Source: Deinandra increscens subsp. villosa
Lineage: Eukaryota > Streptophyta > Magnoliopsida > Asterales > Asteraceae
Direction: 5' to 3'
Assembly: GCA_039602395.1 (NCBI GenBank)
Contig: JBCNJP010000010.1
Location: 91,854,000 to 91,917,999, forward strand
DNA length: 64,000 nt
In this document: positions 43,082 through 53,600 of the stretch, piece after piece
How positions within the stretch are numbered: the first letter of the stretch is position 1
How the letters are laid out: every line of letters begins with the position of its first letter
Notes under the pieces: generated by a model
Database searches by the model: none
What the model saw: only the letters and a program-made list of their open reading frames with translations
What the model was told of the DNA's origin: nothing
Made by a program: the position numbers and the translations under genes

Positions 43082-44340
43082 CACTACGTCAAGAATACCC
43101 TTTGGCCACAAAATAAAACGTGGCCGTAACCCTTTGGCCACTTTTTTTTCCATTTCAATCGAGACTTTGGTCTCGCTGACCAAATGTATGATGCGGCCAC
43201 GTTAGAATATTAGTGGCTAAAGCCCATAAAAGCGTGGCTAAAGGGTACCAATATTCATTGTTGTAGTCAAACAATTATTCCCAAAAATGTGGCCGAAGGG
43301 TCCCAACGGCCACATGTGTTTGTTTAGCGTGACCTTTTGTATTATATAGCCACATATATTTGTGTTTTAGCCACATATATTAAAAAATACGTGGCCAAAT
43401 GGGTTGCTGAAATCATATTTTTTGTCCTAATACGCGTGGCCAAAGAGTGGCAACGACCACGTTAAATATAAAAAGCGTGGCCTTTGGTATTATATGGTCA
43501 CGTATATTTGTGTTTTAGCCATATAAGTTAAAAAAACGTGGCCAAATGAGTGGCTGAATTATAATTTTTGTTCCAATACGCATGGCCAAAAGGTGGCAAC
43601 CGCCACGTTAAAATATAAAAAGCGTGGCATTTGGTGTTATATGGTCACGTATATTTGTGTTTTAGCCACACATGTTAAAAAAACGTGGCCAAATGGTTTG
43701 CAGAAATCATATTTTATGTTCCAATACGCATGGCGAAAGGGTAGCAACGGCCACGTCAAAATATAAAAGGTGTGGCCTTTGGTATTATATGGTCACGTAT
43801 ATTTGTGTTTTAGCCACATATATTTGGAAAAAAAAGTGGCCAAAGGGTAGTTGAAATCAGATATTTTGTCTCAATACACGTGGCCAAAGGGTGGCAACGG
43901 CCATGTAAAAATATAAAAAGTGTGGCGTTTGGAATTATATGGTCACGTATATTTGTGCTTCAGCCACATATATTTGGAAAAAAAGTGGCCAAATAGTTGT
44001 TGAAATGAGATATTTTCTCCCAATACGCGTGGCCAAAGGGTGGAAATGGCCACGTTAAAATATAAAAAGTGTGGCCTTTAATATTATATGGTCACATATA
44101 TTGTGTTTTAGCCACATATATTTGGAAAAAAAAAGTGGCCAAAGGGTAGTTGAAATCAAATATTTTGTCCCAATACGCGTGGCCAAAGGGTGGCAACGGC
44201 CACAATAAAATATAAAAGTGTGGCCTTTGGTATTATAGATATGGTCACATATTATTGTGTTTTAACAACATATATTTGGGAAGAAAAAAAGTGACCAAAA
44301 GGTTGTTGAAGTCAGATGTGTCCTCACTATACGTGTGGCC
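43082..44340. repeat. Left subterminal array of about 147-bp units
   Basis: At least six tandem units, with landmarks at about 43435, 43580, 43727, 43877, 44027 and 44178. Each reads CGCGTGGCCAAAGGGTGGCA, then a GGCCACGTTAAAATATAAAA block, a TATGGTCACGTATATTTGTG block and TTTTAGCCACATATAT. Units differ by scattered substitutions. GTGGCC/GGCCAC occurs in both orientations in each unit, as expected for binding sites of a CACTA accessory protein. Confidence 0.88.
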
Positions 44341-44459
44341 AATTGTAAACCTGTTATAAATTGTTAATTACAAATCAAATAAAATTAAATTACAAGTCAA
44401 ATACAAATGAAATACAAATAAAAAATTAAAGAAATTACACTGTATACAAGCATTATTCT

Positions 44460-45840
44460 CAATTTAATTTTCAATCCGGGAGCCAACAACACTACCACGT
44501 GATCTTCATCTTCAACTGTTCATCTTTGAGCTTAATTAGGACCATTTTTTCTTGTATTCCTTACTATACCAAAACATATAACTGATAATTATGTTATGGA
44601 AATTGATCATTATATATATAGCAATTTTGAATTACTTACCACCATGATAGATATGGACTGAAGAGTGTCATTTTGTGGCAAGTAGTATGGGTCATCAGGT
44701 CCTACAATTCAATTGATTTCCAGATGAACATTAGATATTCACATGAACTTAAAACATCGGAAGGAACATCACATAAAGTTCTAGATCAACTTTAAAGTCA
44801 GTTGAGCTTTATTTGGTACACATCTCACCATTTGTTCCAACAATCCCGAGCTAGCCCAAGTGTTTGAGGTACCAAATAACATTTAAAATGGGACTACATG
44901 ACATTACCAAATAGACTACTATGAAACTATAGAATGGAATGAAACTTGACTGGCAAATATTTACCTTTTTCTTTTCAACCGCTTCAGACGAGGTTGATCG
45001 ACCACCGATTTCACGCCCTACAGTTCAATTAATTTCTTTATTTAAATGAGCAATCAAACCGATAATGAGTTTGACAAATACTAACCGTTGTGTGTATGTC
45101 AGCACGATTAGTGTTGTGACTAGATCCAACACAAATCTCCTTAGAATTTACCTAGAACAATGTTTTTGAATTGGTAAAAAGTGAGAGCAGAATAATGATG
45201 CGGACCTATCATGAAAGTGTCCTATGTAACAAGGCCAAATTTCGGTTACAAGATATTGCAGAGGAGAAATAGATGGGAACTGGATGAACTTGGCTAGTAG
45301 AAGCAGTTGATCCCGATACGATAGTATTTATTTTGTTTTTTAATCTAACATAAGTTGTTCCAGTTTTATTCCTACAGTTTATGTATATACTCTATTTTTT
45401 CATATTAACATACATTTTCAACGAATCATAGCAGAGCTCCATTTTACTCATAACTGTGTTCTTACATGAAGTATATACTCATGTACTGGGAACTTGCATC
45501 TATTTGTGTTCTTTAGGAACAAGAGTTCATCCGGATTGTGTTCTTCAGGAACAAGAGTATACGGTACTTGGGAATAGTATGATTAAGTTTTGATGTAAAG
45601 ATTACCTCTGTAGATGTCGGAGCATTACGTTGTTGTGGTAACGGTGTTCCAAGTGCAAATAGATGAGCTATAAGTAGATCAAGTTTTTTCTCCGATTCTT
45701 CAATCTTCAAGAAGAGAGGCTTAACTTGTTCATTTTTTTCATCCCGAAGAAGTCTCTCCTCTTTAATTTCGAACTCAAGTTTTTCCAATTGACCATCAGT
45801 GTTGTTGGATCGATCCTTGAATTTTGTACAATCAACAGAA
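44460..45840 (-). pseudogene. Coiled-coil multi-exon gene, possible TNPA-like accessory gene
   Basis: Minus-strand pieces with plausible GT-AG introns. The first has LEKLEFEIKEERLLRDEKNE and VKPLFLKIEESEKKLDLLIA (coiled coil), then LPQQRNAPTSTE. A short exon ends NRADIHTT (45085-45120). The next, GREIGGRSTSSEAVEKKK (44967-45020), has an acceptor ATTGAACTGTAG. The last, GPDDPYYLPQNDTLQSISIM (44642-44700), has an acceptor ATTGAATTGTAG. The position in a CACTA element and the coiled coil suggest an En/Spm accessory (TNPA/Ptta-type) gene, but I see no diagnostic domain. Confidence 0.4.
45175..45490 (+). repeat. Direct repeat of 47935-48250
   Basis: Starts GTGAGAGCAGAATAATGATG and parallels 47935-48250, which encodes the C-terminal SESRIVTQTYHESLLCHKAK part of the retroelement ORF and its 3' flank (ACATAAGTTGTTCCAGTTTT, TCCATTTTACTCATAACTGT). 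The two copies show moderate divergence. Confidence 0.7.
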
Positions 45841-45904
45841 TGTAGTTAGATGCTTTTTAACAAAGTACATAAATAGGAAAGCATGCAGACCCTATTGGTC
45901 CATT

Positions 45905-46460
45905 ATTTCTTAATTACTTCTTAATTATTAATAAATCACATAAAGAACTTATTGATTAATTATTTGATTGGTTATACACAAATCAAAGACATCTAAAGGG
46001 AAGAGTGGAACACATCATGTCTTCAGTGGATATCAACAAACATTTGACCATTTCTAGCAAAGTAGTAAATGCATGACATCAACATTCTTCTATTCTTATA
46101 GAGGGGATTTAAACTACAATTTCTTTATTTTATACCCCTCTAACATGAACCTACAAAAATATTGGAAACATTCCTATATATGTCCTCTAGGATCATTTCC
46201 TAGTAATGACCAGAGTAACATAAATTAGTTCTTAATTATTAATATATCACATAAAGTCCCTATTGATTAATTATTTGATATGTTATACGCAAATTAAAGA
46301 CATCTAAAGGGAATAGTGGAACACATCATGTCTTTAGTGGATATAAACAAACAGTTGACCATTTATAGACAGTGTACATAAAGAAGAAAGGAGGTTCATC
46401 ACCAGTCTCATGAATTTACAAACATGTGCAAATGCTTGACCTCAACATTCCTAGCATAAA
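45905..46460 (+). repeat. Imperfect tandem duplication of about 300 bp
   Basis: TTAATTATTAATA(A/T)ATCACATAAAG, AGACATCTAAAGGGAA(G/T)AGTGG, AACACATCATGTCTT(C/T)AGTGG and TGACCATTT(C/A)TAG occur at 45915-46050 and again at 46235-46370. The copies are separated by sequence not shared between them. No coding function was seen. Confidence 0.7.
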
Positions 46461-46475
46461 AATAACTAATTTAGC

Positions 46476-48020
46476 ATGCTCCCACAGTCAGTTAAGAAGG
46501 TAATGGGGCTGATAAATGAAATCAAGAGAAGGTCTATTGAGGAGAAAACGGCAACGATGGACTCTGAAAAGGAGACAAGAAAAAGAAGAATGGCCACAGA
46601 ATCTGACAAGGATATCAAAGCTGAACACGAAAAGATAAGACTGTAAAAAAACTTCACAATGCCAAACTCCTTATGAAGTTAACAGATATGATAATAGCAA
46701 GGGGATGAGCAACTCCCGAACAAGAAAATTTAAAAACTGCTAATGAGTTATGCGATATGATGTCCAGGGTTATTCAAGAGGATGGTGATTTAAAACTGAA
46801 GGAAAAAAGGAAGAAGAGATAGAGAAAATCTTAGAAAACCCTATGACAGAGGAAGAAGAACTCAAGCTTCTCAAATGCTATTTCATTAAGATGAGGGGGG
46901 ATGACCCAAAAAAGATCAATCCTTCTGGTATTAATAGCTTGAGAATCAGATATTCAAATACCATACATGAACAAAACAAAATCTCAAAGGAAACAGTGAA
47001 CCAATACCACCAGGTGCATTTTCTGATCTGAACAGAACTCTAACCTCACAGCAACCCAGAAGAAACCTTCCTAGAACTAGTAGACCAGGAAAAAAGCCTA
47101 AACCTGTAAAGCCTCCTAAACCTGTAACATTAAAGCCTCTTCCACCAAAGTTTAGAACAGACAACTTCACACCCATTGTACCACAACCTATAATTGGTCA
47201 TACCATTCCATCTCCATATCCTCACCTAAACAAACCAAGAAAACCCTCATCTCCACCCAAATCACCAGAAAAACCACCCACCAAGAGAATGAAGTCAGTG
47301 GCTAAGAATGGAAAAGGAAAAGTGATCAATGAGGAGGATGAATACAGAGATGTCCATGCTGAAAGGAGAAGAATCATCTCCTGGAGGTATGATAATCAAG
47401 CCAAAGTATACCTGTTCACAACTAGTTGAGATGAGGTACTAAAGTTTACAACTGAAGAAGATATGTACAACCTCACTGACCATGAGTTGGGTGATGTTAG
47501 ACAGTTACGTGGTGATATGAAGGGTACGTGTTCTCAAGAGGGCTCCTTAATGCTAAGGATAAAGATGTATTAGGATGACTTACACGGGGAAGTAGATGAA
47601 GCCACACAATGCAGCATTGACAATCATGTTTTGACGCTTGAAGTTAATAAGGATAGAAAGTTGGTAGTCTATAGAGCTGATGGGTCATTCACAAGGCATA
47701 GTACAGTTCCAGATCTAGAATGAAGCCAGACTGACAAAGACCGAATCAATTTAATAATGACAACTAACAGGCTTCATGTGGTTAAGAGAAAAGAGGTGAC
47801 CAACTAGGAGTATAAGAAAGAAACACACATGTATCAAATTTTCACCAGTGAACATGGCGAGACAACTAGAAGCTTAGAAGATGCTCTAAATGGGCTTTCC
47901 AAAGATGAGATACGAGATATTGTCAGGATTGGTGATAGTGAGAGCAGAATAGTGACACAGACCTATCATGAAAGTCTCCTATGTCACAAGGCCAAATTTC
48001 GGTTACAAGCTATTTAAGAG
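46476..48020 (+). pseudogene. Retroelement ORF remnant inside CACTA1
   Basis: Plus-strand pieces: a charged stretch (INEIKRRSIEEKTATMDSEK), MTEEEELKLLKCYFIKM at 46843, a Pro/Lys-rich region (PKPVKPPKPVTLKPLPPKF, SSPPKSPEKPPTKRMKS), RRRIISWRYDNQAKVY, VLKFTTEEDMYNLTDHELGD, VLTLEVNKDRKLVVYRADGS and ARNGLSKDEI-like text ending CHKAKFRLQAI at about 48017. Several in-frame stops and shifts occur. It is homologous in layout to element A (34887-36120) but points the other way, so it is an insertion or capture within CACTA1. Confidence 0.5.
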
Positions 48021-48329
48021 AAGAACAAGATGGGAATTTGATGAACTTGGCTGGAAGAAGAGTTGATCCCTGTATTTGTGTACAATTGCATAAGTTGTTC
48101 AAGTTTGTATGTTAACATAAGTTGTTACAGTTTTATTCATACAGTTTTCATCTATAATAACATACACATTTTCAATGACGCATAGCAGACCTCCATTTTA
48201 CTCATAACTGTGATCTTACATGAAGTATATATTCATATGTTATGTTAGTATATGTTGGAATTGTGATATGGTGGGATGAGATGATTTATAAACATGATAA
48301 ATTTTACTTCTTCAGTAAATTGGAAGAAG

Positions 48330-50240
48330 AACAAAACCGGATGACCTACAATTCCTCAGGAAGAAGAGTTCATGAGGATTGAGAGAAGATGAACTAGAGT
48401 TCTTCAGGATGAACCGGGTAAACTAGAATTCTAAAGTTCTTCAGGATGGTTAACCAATTCACAATAAAATAAAAATCACATCAGTTCACAATAAAATCTA
48501 TTTGCAACAATCAAATTTAAAATAAAATCAACTTTAATGATTGAGATAATATCTATCTACATTGATGGTTAACCAAAACAAAATAGGAGGAAGAGTTAAC
48601 AAAAAATTTAATATATATATTGATCCATATACAAAGATTTTCATCAGGATCCTATACAAAGATCTATTTAGCTAGCTAAGACTTAGCATCAGACATATAG
48701 TCTTCATCATCAAAGAACCTGCTACTGCTACTGCTGTCATCAGGAAACATCTTTTGACCAGGCGGCAATCTCGGCCCAAACTCGGAGGTGTAGTTGGAAT
48801 CGCAATTCTGGATTAAATACACATGCAACTCTCTCTCCCCATCTGGTCCCTGGAGATGAAGTTTCATATCCGCTACAACTTCTTCAGTCATGAAATCAGC
48901 GTACTCAAGCCCATTTGTGATGGAGAGAGGCGGAATCCTCCAGTAAATGAGGAAATAGCCAATCGATGTGTGTTTAGGTATTGCACCATTTGATTCAGAT
49001 CATGAAAACCAAATGTGCGAATGTCGACATAGTCGACATAATCCACCTTTCCCTTGCACACATCCTGACCGTCGGCATTTCGGTGGTAATCACCGCAGTG
49101 ATGGATCTTGAGGGTGAACCTCCGACCACCTGTAAAAAACCCAAATGCAGAGCGGAGAGTAAGTAATTAAAAAACATAAAACCCTAAAAATAAAAACCTG
49201 CAGCCATTGTTGAGTGAAAATACACTTACGGGGAGTCTTACTGTAGTAGGGTGCTGGTTCATTAACATCCCTAATCCTCCATTGTTTACCAAAGGCAGCT
49301 ATTGATCAAACTTTTTTAGGAGAAGATGAGGATTCTTGATGAGCAGGAAATACATTCGTACATAAGATTTTGGTGGCAAGAAAGTTAAAATTTAAAGGCA
49401 TTCAGGCCACGCTACCAGCTATGGTGGGAAGAAGTGGAAAGGTCAGGCCACGATAACCGTGAATATTTATTACCTTTAGCCACGCAAATCCTGTTTTAAC
49501 CGTGTCTATTAATTACCTTATAGCCATGCAAATTTTGTTTATCAATAATTTTTTATGTGATGGGAGTAATTAAATAAATTCTGGTTAAAATATAACCAAT
49601 TAACACTTCTGTCTCAATGGTTCTTCAAAATCTTGTAGTGTGTTCCTTTCTTTTGACTGACTCGGGTTCAAGCCTTGTTTGCTACATTTTATAATTTTTT
49701 GAATGACAAATAGTTGGATGACATGATTTATAAAATGAATAGATTTTACTTCTTCAGTAAATTGGAAGAAGAACAAACCGGATGAACTAGAATTCCTCAG
49801 GAAGAAGAGTTCATCTGGATTGAGAGCAGATGAACAGAACCGAATGACATTTTTAGAAAACTGTTTGACTGCCTTGGCGAACCGTGATGATTTATAATAA
49901 AACATGATCAATTTTAGTTATTCATTATAGAATAAGAAGAATAGAACCGGATGAACTAGAGTTCTTCCGGATCAAGAGTTATTCAGCAATAGAACCGGAT
50001 CAAATAGAGTTCTTCAGGATGAACCGGATAAACTAGAGTTTTCAGGATGAACTATATATACTATAAATAACCAAAGTTTTTATTTTTGTTCGTAGTCAAT
50101 AGGATATTCCTGTGTTTTGAAACCCATTATATAGTGAATTAAAATCATTCTGGTTGAATACAATTCTTTATACACTACTATTTAGTCATACAATCTAATA
50201 TATGTAGAAGACAACCGGATGAACTAGAATTCTTTAGGAA
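48330..50240. repeat. Dispersed CCGGATGAACT / TTCCTCAGGAAG words
   Basis: Clusters at 48330-48445, 49775-50055 and 50213-50240 contain ACCGGATGAACTAGA(A/G)TTC, TTC(C/T)TCAGGAAGAAGAGTT and AGGATGAACCGG many times. A few copies also lie near 45525-45565. The same CCGGATGAACT core forms the 120-bp array at 8111-8500, linking the two CACTA remnants. Confidence 0.7.
48676..49283 (-). pseudogene. CACTA-borne gene with PB1-like domain (copy 2)
   Basis: Exon 1 (49230 up to about 49283) reads QWRIRDVNEPAPYYSKTP and ends in phase 1 at a GTAAG donor; the start codon seems lost. Exon 2 (48676-49129) continues RGRRFTLKIHHCGDYHR, KVDYVDYVDIRTFGFHDLNQ, MVQYL, then after a 1-nt shift IGYFLIYWRIPPLSI, GLEYADFMTEEVVADM and ERELHVYLIQNCD. 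It ends in a Ser/Asp-rich tail (DDSSSSSRFF). This follows the PB1-like domain found at the N-terminus of many plant MULE/CACTA-related proteins (F.L..HH.G, then Y..G....D..D.D..S...L, then YV). Its role is unknown; PB1 domains mediate protein pairing. Confidence 0.65.
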
Positions 50241-50355
50241 GAATAGTCAAAACACACAACGGATGCATAGCACATAAACAATTACATATATAATCCAAAA
50301 GACGTAATATCCGTTAATTAGTTACAAATATATATAATAAAGAAACAACATAAAC

Positions 50356-50891
50356 TTAAAACATGCTCCCACTAGAGTAATTGTCTGAATCTCCTTGGGT
50401 AGCTACCTTCAGAGGGGAGGGGGAGGAGGGGGAAGACACCTCCACATCTCCATCGAGGTAGATGGATATGACCTCCTCGTCCTTGATGTGCAAGGCCAAG
50501 GCCCTGACATTCCTCGGATCATCAGTGAATGGAACCAGTCCATAATCCAAAGACAACCCTGGGATCCTCAAGTAGGGGTCGAAATTGTTCAAGTCATAAA
50601 AGGTGAGACACCATTTGACCTAGGTCATCGAACGAGAAGGAGGTAATGTCCACCTCGTTGAAGTAGCGAACCCTCCCATCGATGTATTGTATCTGACCAT
50701 TGAGCCTCGCAAAATACCCTAGGTGATAGATCACCAAAGTAAACAGACTAAAATCTTCGTCCCCTGTTCAAGAAAACTAACCAAATCAGAGACGCGAATT
50801 CCACATTAAAGCATTTCAATTTCAGTCATTTAGATGATTACTTACCGTCTTCAGGGCTATCTTCCACATTCAGAGGACGCAAATGCCACAT
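50356..50891 (-). pseudogene. CACTA-borne gene with PB1-like domain (copy 1)
   Basis: Exon 1 (50846-50891) encodes MWHLRPLNVEDSPED and ends in phase 1 at GTAAG. The acceptor CAG at 50764-50766 opens exon 2 (50356-50763): GDEDFSLFTLVIYHLGYFAR, YIDGRVRYFNEVDITSFSFD, DLGQMVSHL, then a frameshift near 50610, then FDPYLRIPGLSLDYGLVPFT, DDPRNVRALALHIKDEEVIS and IYLDGDVEV. It finishes in a Ser-rich acidic tail. This is a complete PB1-like domain plan, paralogous to 48676-49283 with the same intron position. The gene points away from the right TIR. One frameshift makes this copy doubtful as a coding gene. Confidence 0.7.
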
Positions 50892-51019
50892 TTTCGAAGA
50901 GTGGTAATAAACCAAAAAAAAAACAGAGAGCTGAGAGAGATAACGGCGTATATGGTGATGATCGATAATTAATTAATTAATTATATGATCTATATCCGAA
51001 ACTCGAGGTGGTAGTTAAA

Positions 51020-51612
51020 GACTTGACATCTAGTAATCATATATATCCGCCGTCGCCACAGATAACTAATTAAAAGTGGCCACTATTTCGTCAGGTTAAT
51101 ATATGTGGCCATAGGTAATAGATTTTTGTCACTCACAACCTACAATTTAGTCACACAACCTAATAACAGTGGCCATATGTAGTAGCTTTTAGCCACATAA
51201 TATATACTTAATAGTTTTGTTTTTTGTTTTAATTTACTAAGTAATAAAATCTACTCTTTCGTCTCACAACATTATTTAAGCGTGGCCATACATTCCTTTT
51301 TAGTCACATGAATAAAAAATCATAAAAATTCCGTGGCCGTTTAGTGCATTTCGCCACTCTTTTATTAAGTGTGACAACTAAGTGCCACATGTTTTTGTAA
51401 AACAATGGCTAAAGCCACTACACCTGATTATTGTTGTCACATAAACAAAAAAATACGTGGCTAAAAGGGTCTAAAGGCTATATATTTGGCCAAGCTAGGG
51501 TACAAAATATGTGTGGCTAAAACTAGTGTTTCTTACATTTGGCCACGTTTTTTCAAAACAATGGCTATGCGTTCAAAAAAACCGTGGCCAAAGCCACATT
51601 TTGACGTCAGTG
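51020..51612. repeat. Right subterminal repeats and TIR of CACTA1
   Basis: GTGGCCA, GCCAC and GTCAC motifs in both orientations, ending ATTTTGACGTCAGTG. The block is strongly similar to 15980-16579. Confidence 0.85.
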
Positions 51613-51800
51613 CTATGATTGCAGATTTGTCTTTATTAACGGTTGCAGTCCACCAGAACTCTTGAATCAAACTTTTATAAACAGTTGGAGTTGCCCTCAA
51701 AACAGTCTTTAAGAAACAATCATTCAACCCCGCAATTAGTGATCCAAAGCAAACTCCAATTCACTACACATACTTGAAATGAATCAATAAAATAGCTAAT
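51613..51800 (-). pseudogene. Element B internal ORF, N-terminal piece
   Basis: The minus strand encodes CSELEFALDH, then a stop, then NDCFLKTVLRATPTVYKSLI and QEFWWTATVNKDKSAI up to the CACTA1 junction. It is the upstream continuation of the ORF at 41687-43078. The pattern (NPT.Y.S.IKQFW.T..) fits the same Asteraceae-type retroelement family I recalled for that piece. Confidence 0.55.
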
Positions 51801-52250
51801 TAAGATGCACAATTCATAATCTGAAGCTCAAAATAGCATAAACCACCAAGAATCTGGTTCATGAGCAAGGGGTATTCGATCTAAATAGAAAGTTTTTCGA
51901 TCAACAAATTAATTTTTCGGCCCAAAACATGAGGTATCCGGTCCAAAATGGGGTATTCCGTCTAAAATGGGGTATTCGATTTGTCCCGGGCTGGAAACCC
52001 ATGGCCGAGCTGGAGACCAACGCAAAGACGAGTCTGAGACCTCAGACCAGGCCAGAGACCTCGGGGCGAGCTGGAAACCTCAGGACGGATACTCAGGAGT
52101 GTACCCGAGAGCTTAGAACAGAAACCCTCAACTGAACCGGAGACACCGGGTGAACCGGAGACCTCAGGGGCGAAAACCCCATTTTCTTGGAAAGAGCCTC
52201 AACCAGAATTGGACTTCTTTCATGGATTTGTTAGCACAAATAACCTGCAA
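51801..52250 (-). other. Probable leader of element B with word repeats
   Basis: GGGGTATTC(G/C)(A/G)T and GTCCAAAATGGGGTATTC recur at 51865-51985, then (G)AGCTGGA(G/A)ACC, GAGACCTC and ACCGGAGAC recur at 51985-52170. This resembles the word-rich leaders of the other LTR elements here. No PBS or 5' LTR was found. Confidence 0.5.
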
Positions 52251-52535
52251 ACACACATAATCATGATTTCGAACACTTATAACACATCAATTTAACTTAC
52301 ATTTCCTCAGCCATAGAAGATTCGAAGCTTTTTAAACACAACAAAGGTGGACGCGAGGTTTCACAAGGGTTTCTTTAAACGAAGCACACACAAATGATCA
52401 GAAGCACAGGGAAGAGCTCACCAGACAAAGATAAACACAATGACAGTGACATGTTGCTAGCGGTGTTGAGTGGTTGCGACAGGTGAAGAGATGGTGGTGA
52501 ACGGTGGCGATCGGTGGGAGATGATGGTGATAGGC

Positions 52536-52575
<40 letters not shown>

Positions 52576-52893
52576 AAAAAGACAATAAACCCCCATGTTT
52601 ATTTCTCATTCAAAATAAACCAAAATAACAACCAAGGTTAACATTGTGTTAACATTGTTAACTTTCCCTACAAACAAAACCCGATCTTCCAACCTTTTAA
52701 GACCTAGACTGACCGAAGAATGAAAATTAAATTAATTTAAGAAAAAAATAAGAGACATAAATCAAAAAATATAAAAACAACTAAAATATATTAGCTTGAA
52801 AACAGTTAGGGATCAAACCATCTTGATAACTGAGGAACCCTTTTTAGCATTCGTTACTCGAGCATGTCCAGCTGATTACTGGTATATTGATCC
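52251..52893. other. Unassigned sequence with GA microsatellite
   Basis: (GA)n at 52539-52572. The last 90 bases before the gap contain an open frame (EEPFLAFVTRACPADYWYID) too short to identify; it looks protein-coding and could be the start of a gene or element hidden by the gap. Confidence 0.4.
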
Positions 52894-53393
52894 NNNNNNN
52901 NNNNNNNNNNNNNNNNNNNNNNNNNNNNNNNNNNNNNNNNNNNNNNNNNNNNNNNNNNNNNNNNNNNNNNNNNNNNNNNNNNNNNNNNNNNNNNNNNNNN
53001 NNNNNNNNNNNNNNNNNNNNNNNNNNNNNNNNNNNNNNNNNNNNNNNNNNNNNNNNNNNNNNNNNNNNNNNNNNNNNNNNNNNNNNNNNNNNNNNNNNNN
53101 NNNNNNNNNNNNNNNNNNNNNNNNNNNNNNNNNNNNNNNNNNNNNNNNNNNNNNNNNNNNNNNNNNNNNNNNNNNNNNNNNNNNNNNNNNNNNNNNNNNN
53201 NNNNNNNNNNNNNNNNNNNNNNNNNNNNNNNNNNNNNNNNNNNNNNNNNNNNNNNNNNNNNNNNNNNNNNNNNNNNNNNNNNNNNNNNNNNNNNNNNNNN
53301 NNNNNNNNNNNNNNNNNNNNNNNNNNNNNNNNNNNNNNNNNNNNNNNNNNNNNNNNNNNNNNNNNNNNNNNNNNNNNNNNNNNNNNNNNNNNN
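52894..53393. other. Assembly gap of exactly 500 N
   Basis: The round length indicates an arbitrary scaffold gap. It ends directly at the CACTA2 terminus, so the left TSD and flank of CACTA2 are not visible. Confidence 0.98.
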
Positions 53394-53600
53394 CACTACT
53401 AGAAACAGGGCCTTTCTTGACGCGTGAACGATGACGCGCGCTATTTAATGACGCGCAAAAACCGTGTCATTAAAAATTGTCATTAATTATAAAATATTAA
53501 GAGTAGATGACGCAATTTTACATATCATTAATTTATGTCATAAACTAAAACAACACGGAGTACACCTTAAAATGCGTGTCATCTCAAAGTGTCATTTTAT
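53394..53600 (+). repeat. Left TIR and GACGCGC subterminal repeats of CACTA2
   Basis: CACTACTAGAAA, then TGACGCG(T/C), GATGACGCGCGC, AATGACGCGCAAA and GTGTCAT(C/T) motifs in both orientations. The same ATGACGCGC/GCGCGTCA motifs are at 62636-62860. Confidence 0.88.

Larger units (their letters stand above)
43082..51612. mobile_element. CACTA (En/Spm) transposon CACTA1, with 3-bp TSD
   Basis: The left end is CACTACGTCAAGAATACC and the right end is the complement of CACTGACGTCAAAATGTGGC, which has one extra G. CTA is duplicated at 43079-43081 and 51613-51615. Subterminal GTGGCCA motifs fill both ends. The interior holds a coiled-coil gene (44460-45840), a retroelement scrap (46476-48020), and two PB1-like genes (48676-49283 and 50356-50891). 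No TNP2 transposase is seen, so it is non-autonomous. It lies inside element B, splitting that ORF. Confidence 0.92.

Noticed and set aside
43082..44340. CRISPR-like regularly spaced repeat
   Set aside because: The 147-bp units are adjacent tandem repeats of a CACTA end with no unique spacers, in a plant genome.
52375..52596. Ser/Leu-rich ORF on the minus strand
   Set aside because: Derived from the GA microsatellite; no homology recognised.
52796..53434. ORFs running through the N stretch
   Set aside because: They are created by the unknown bases of the assembly gap.
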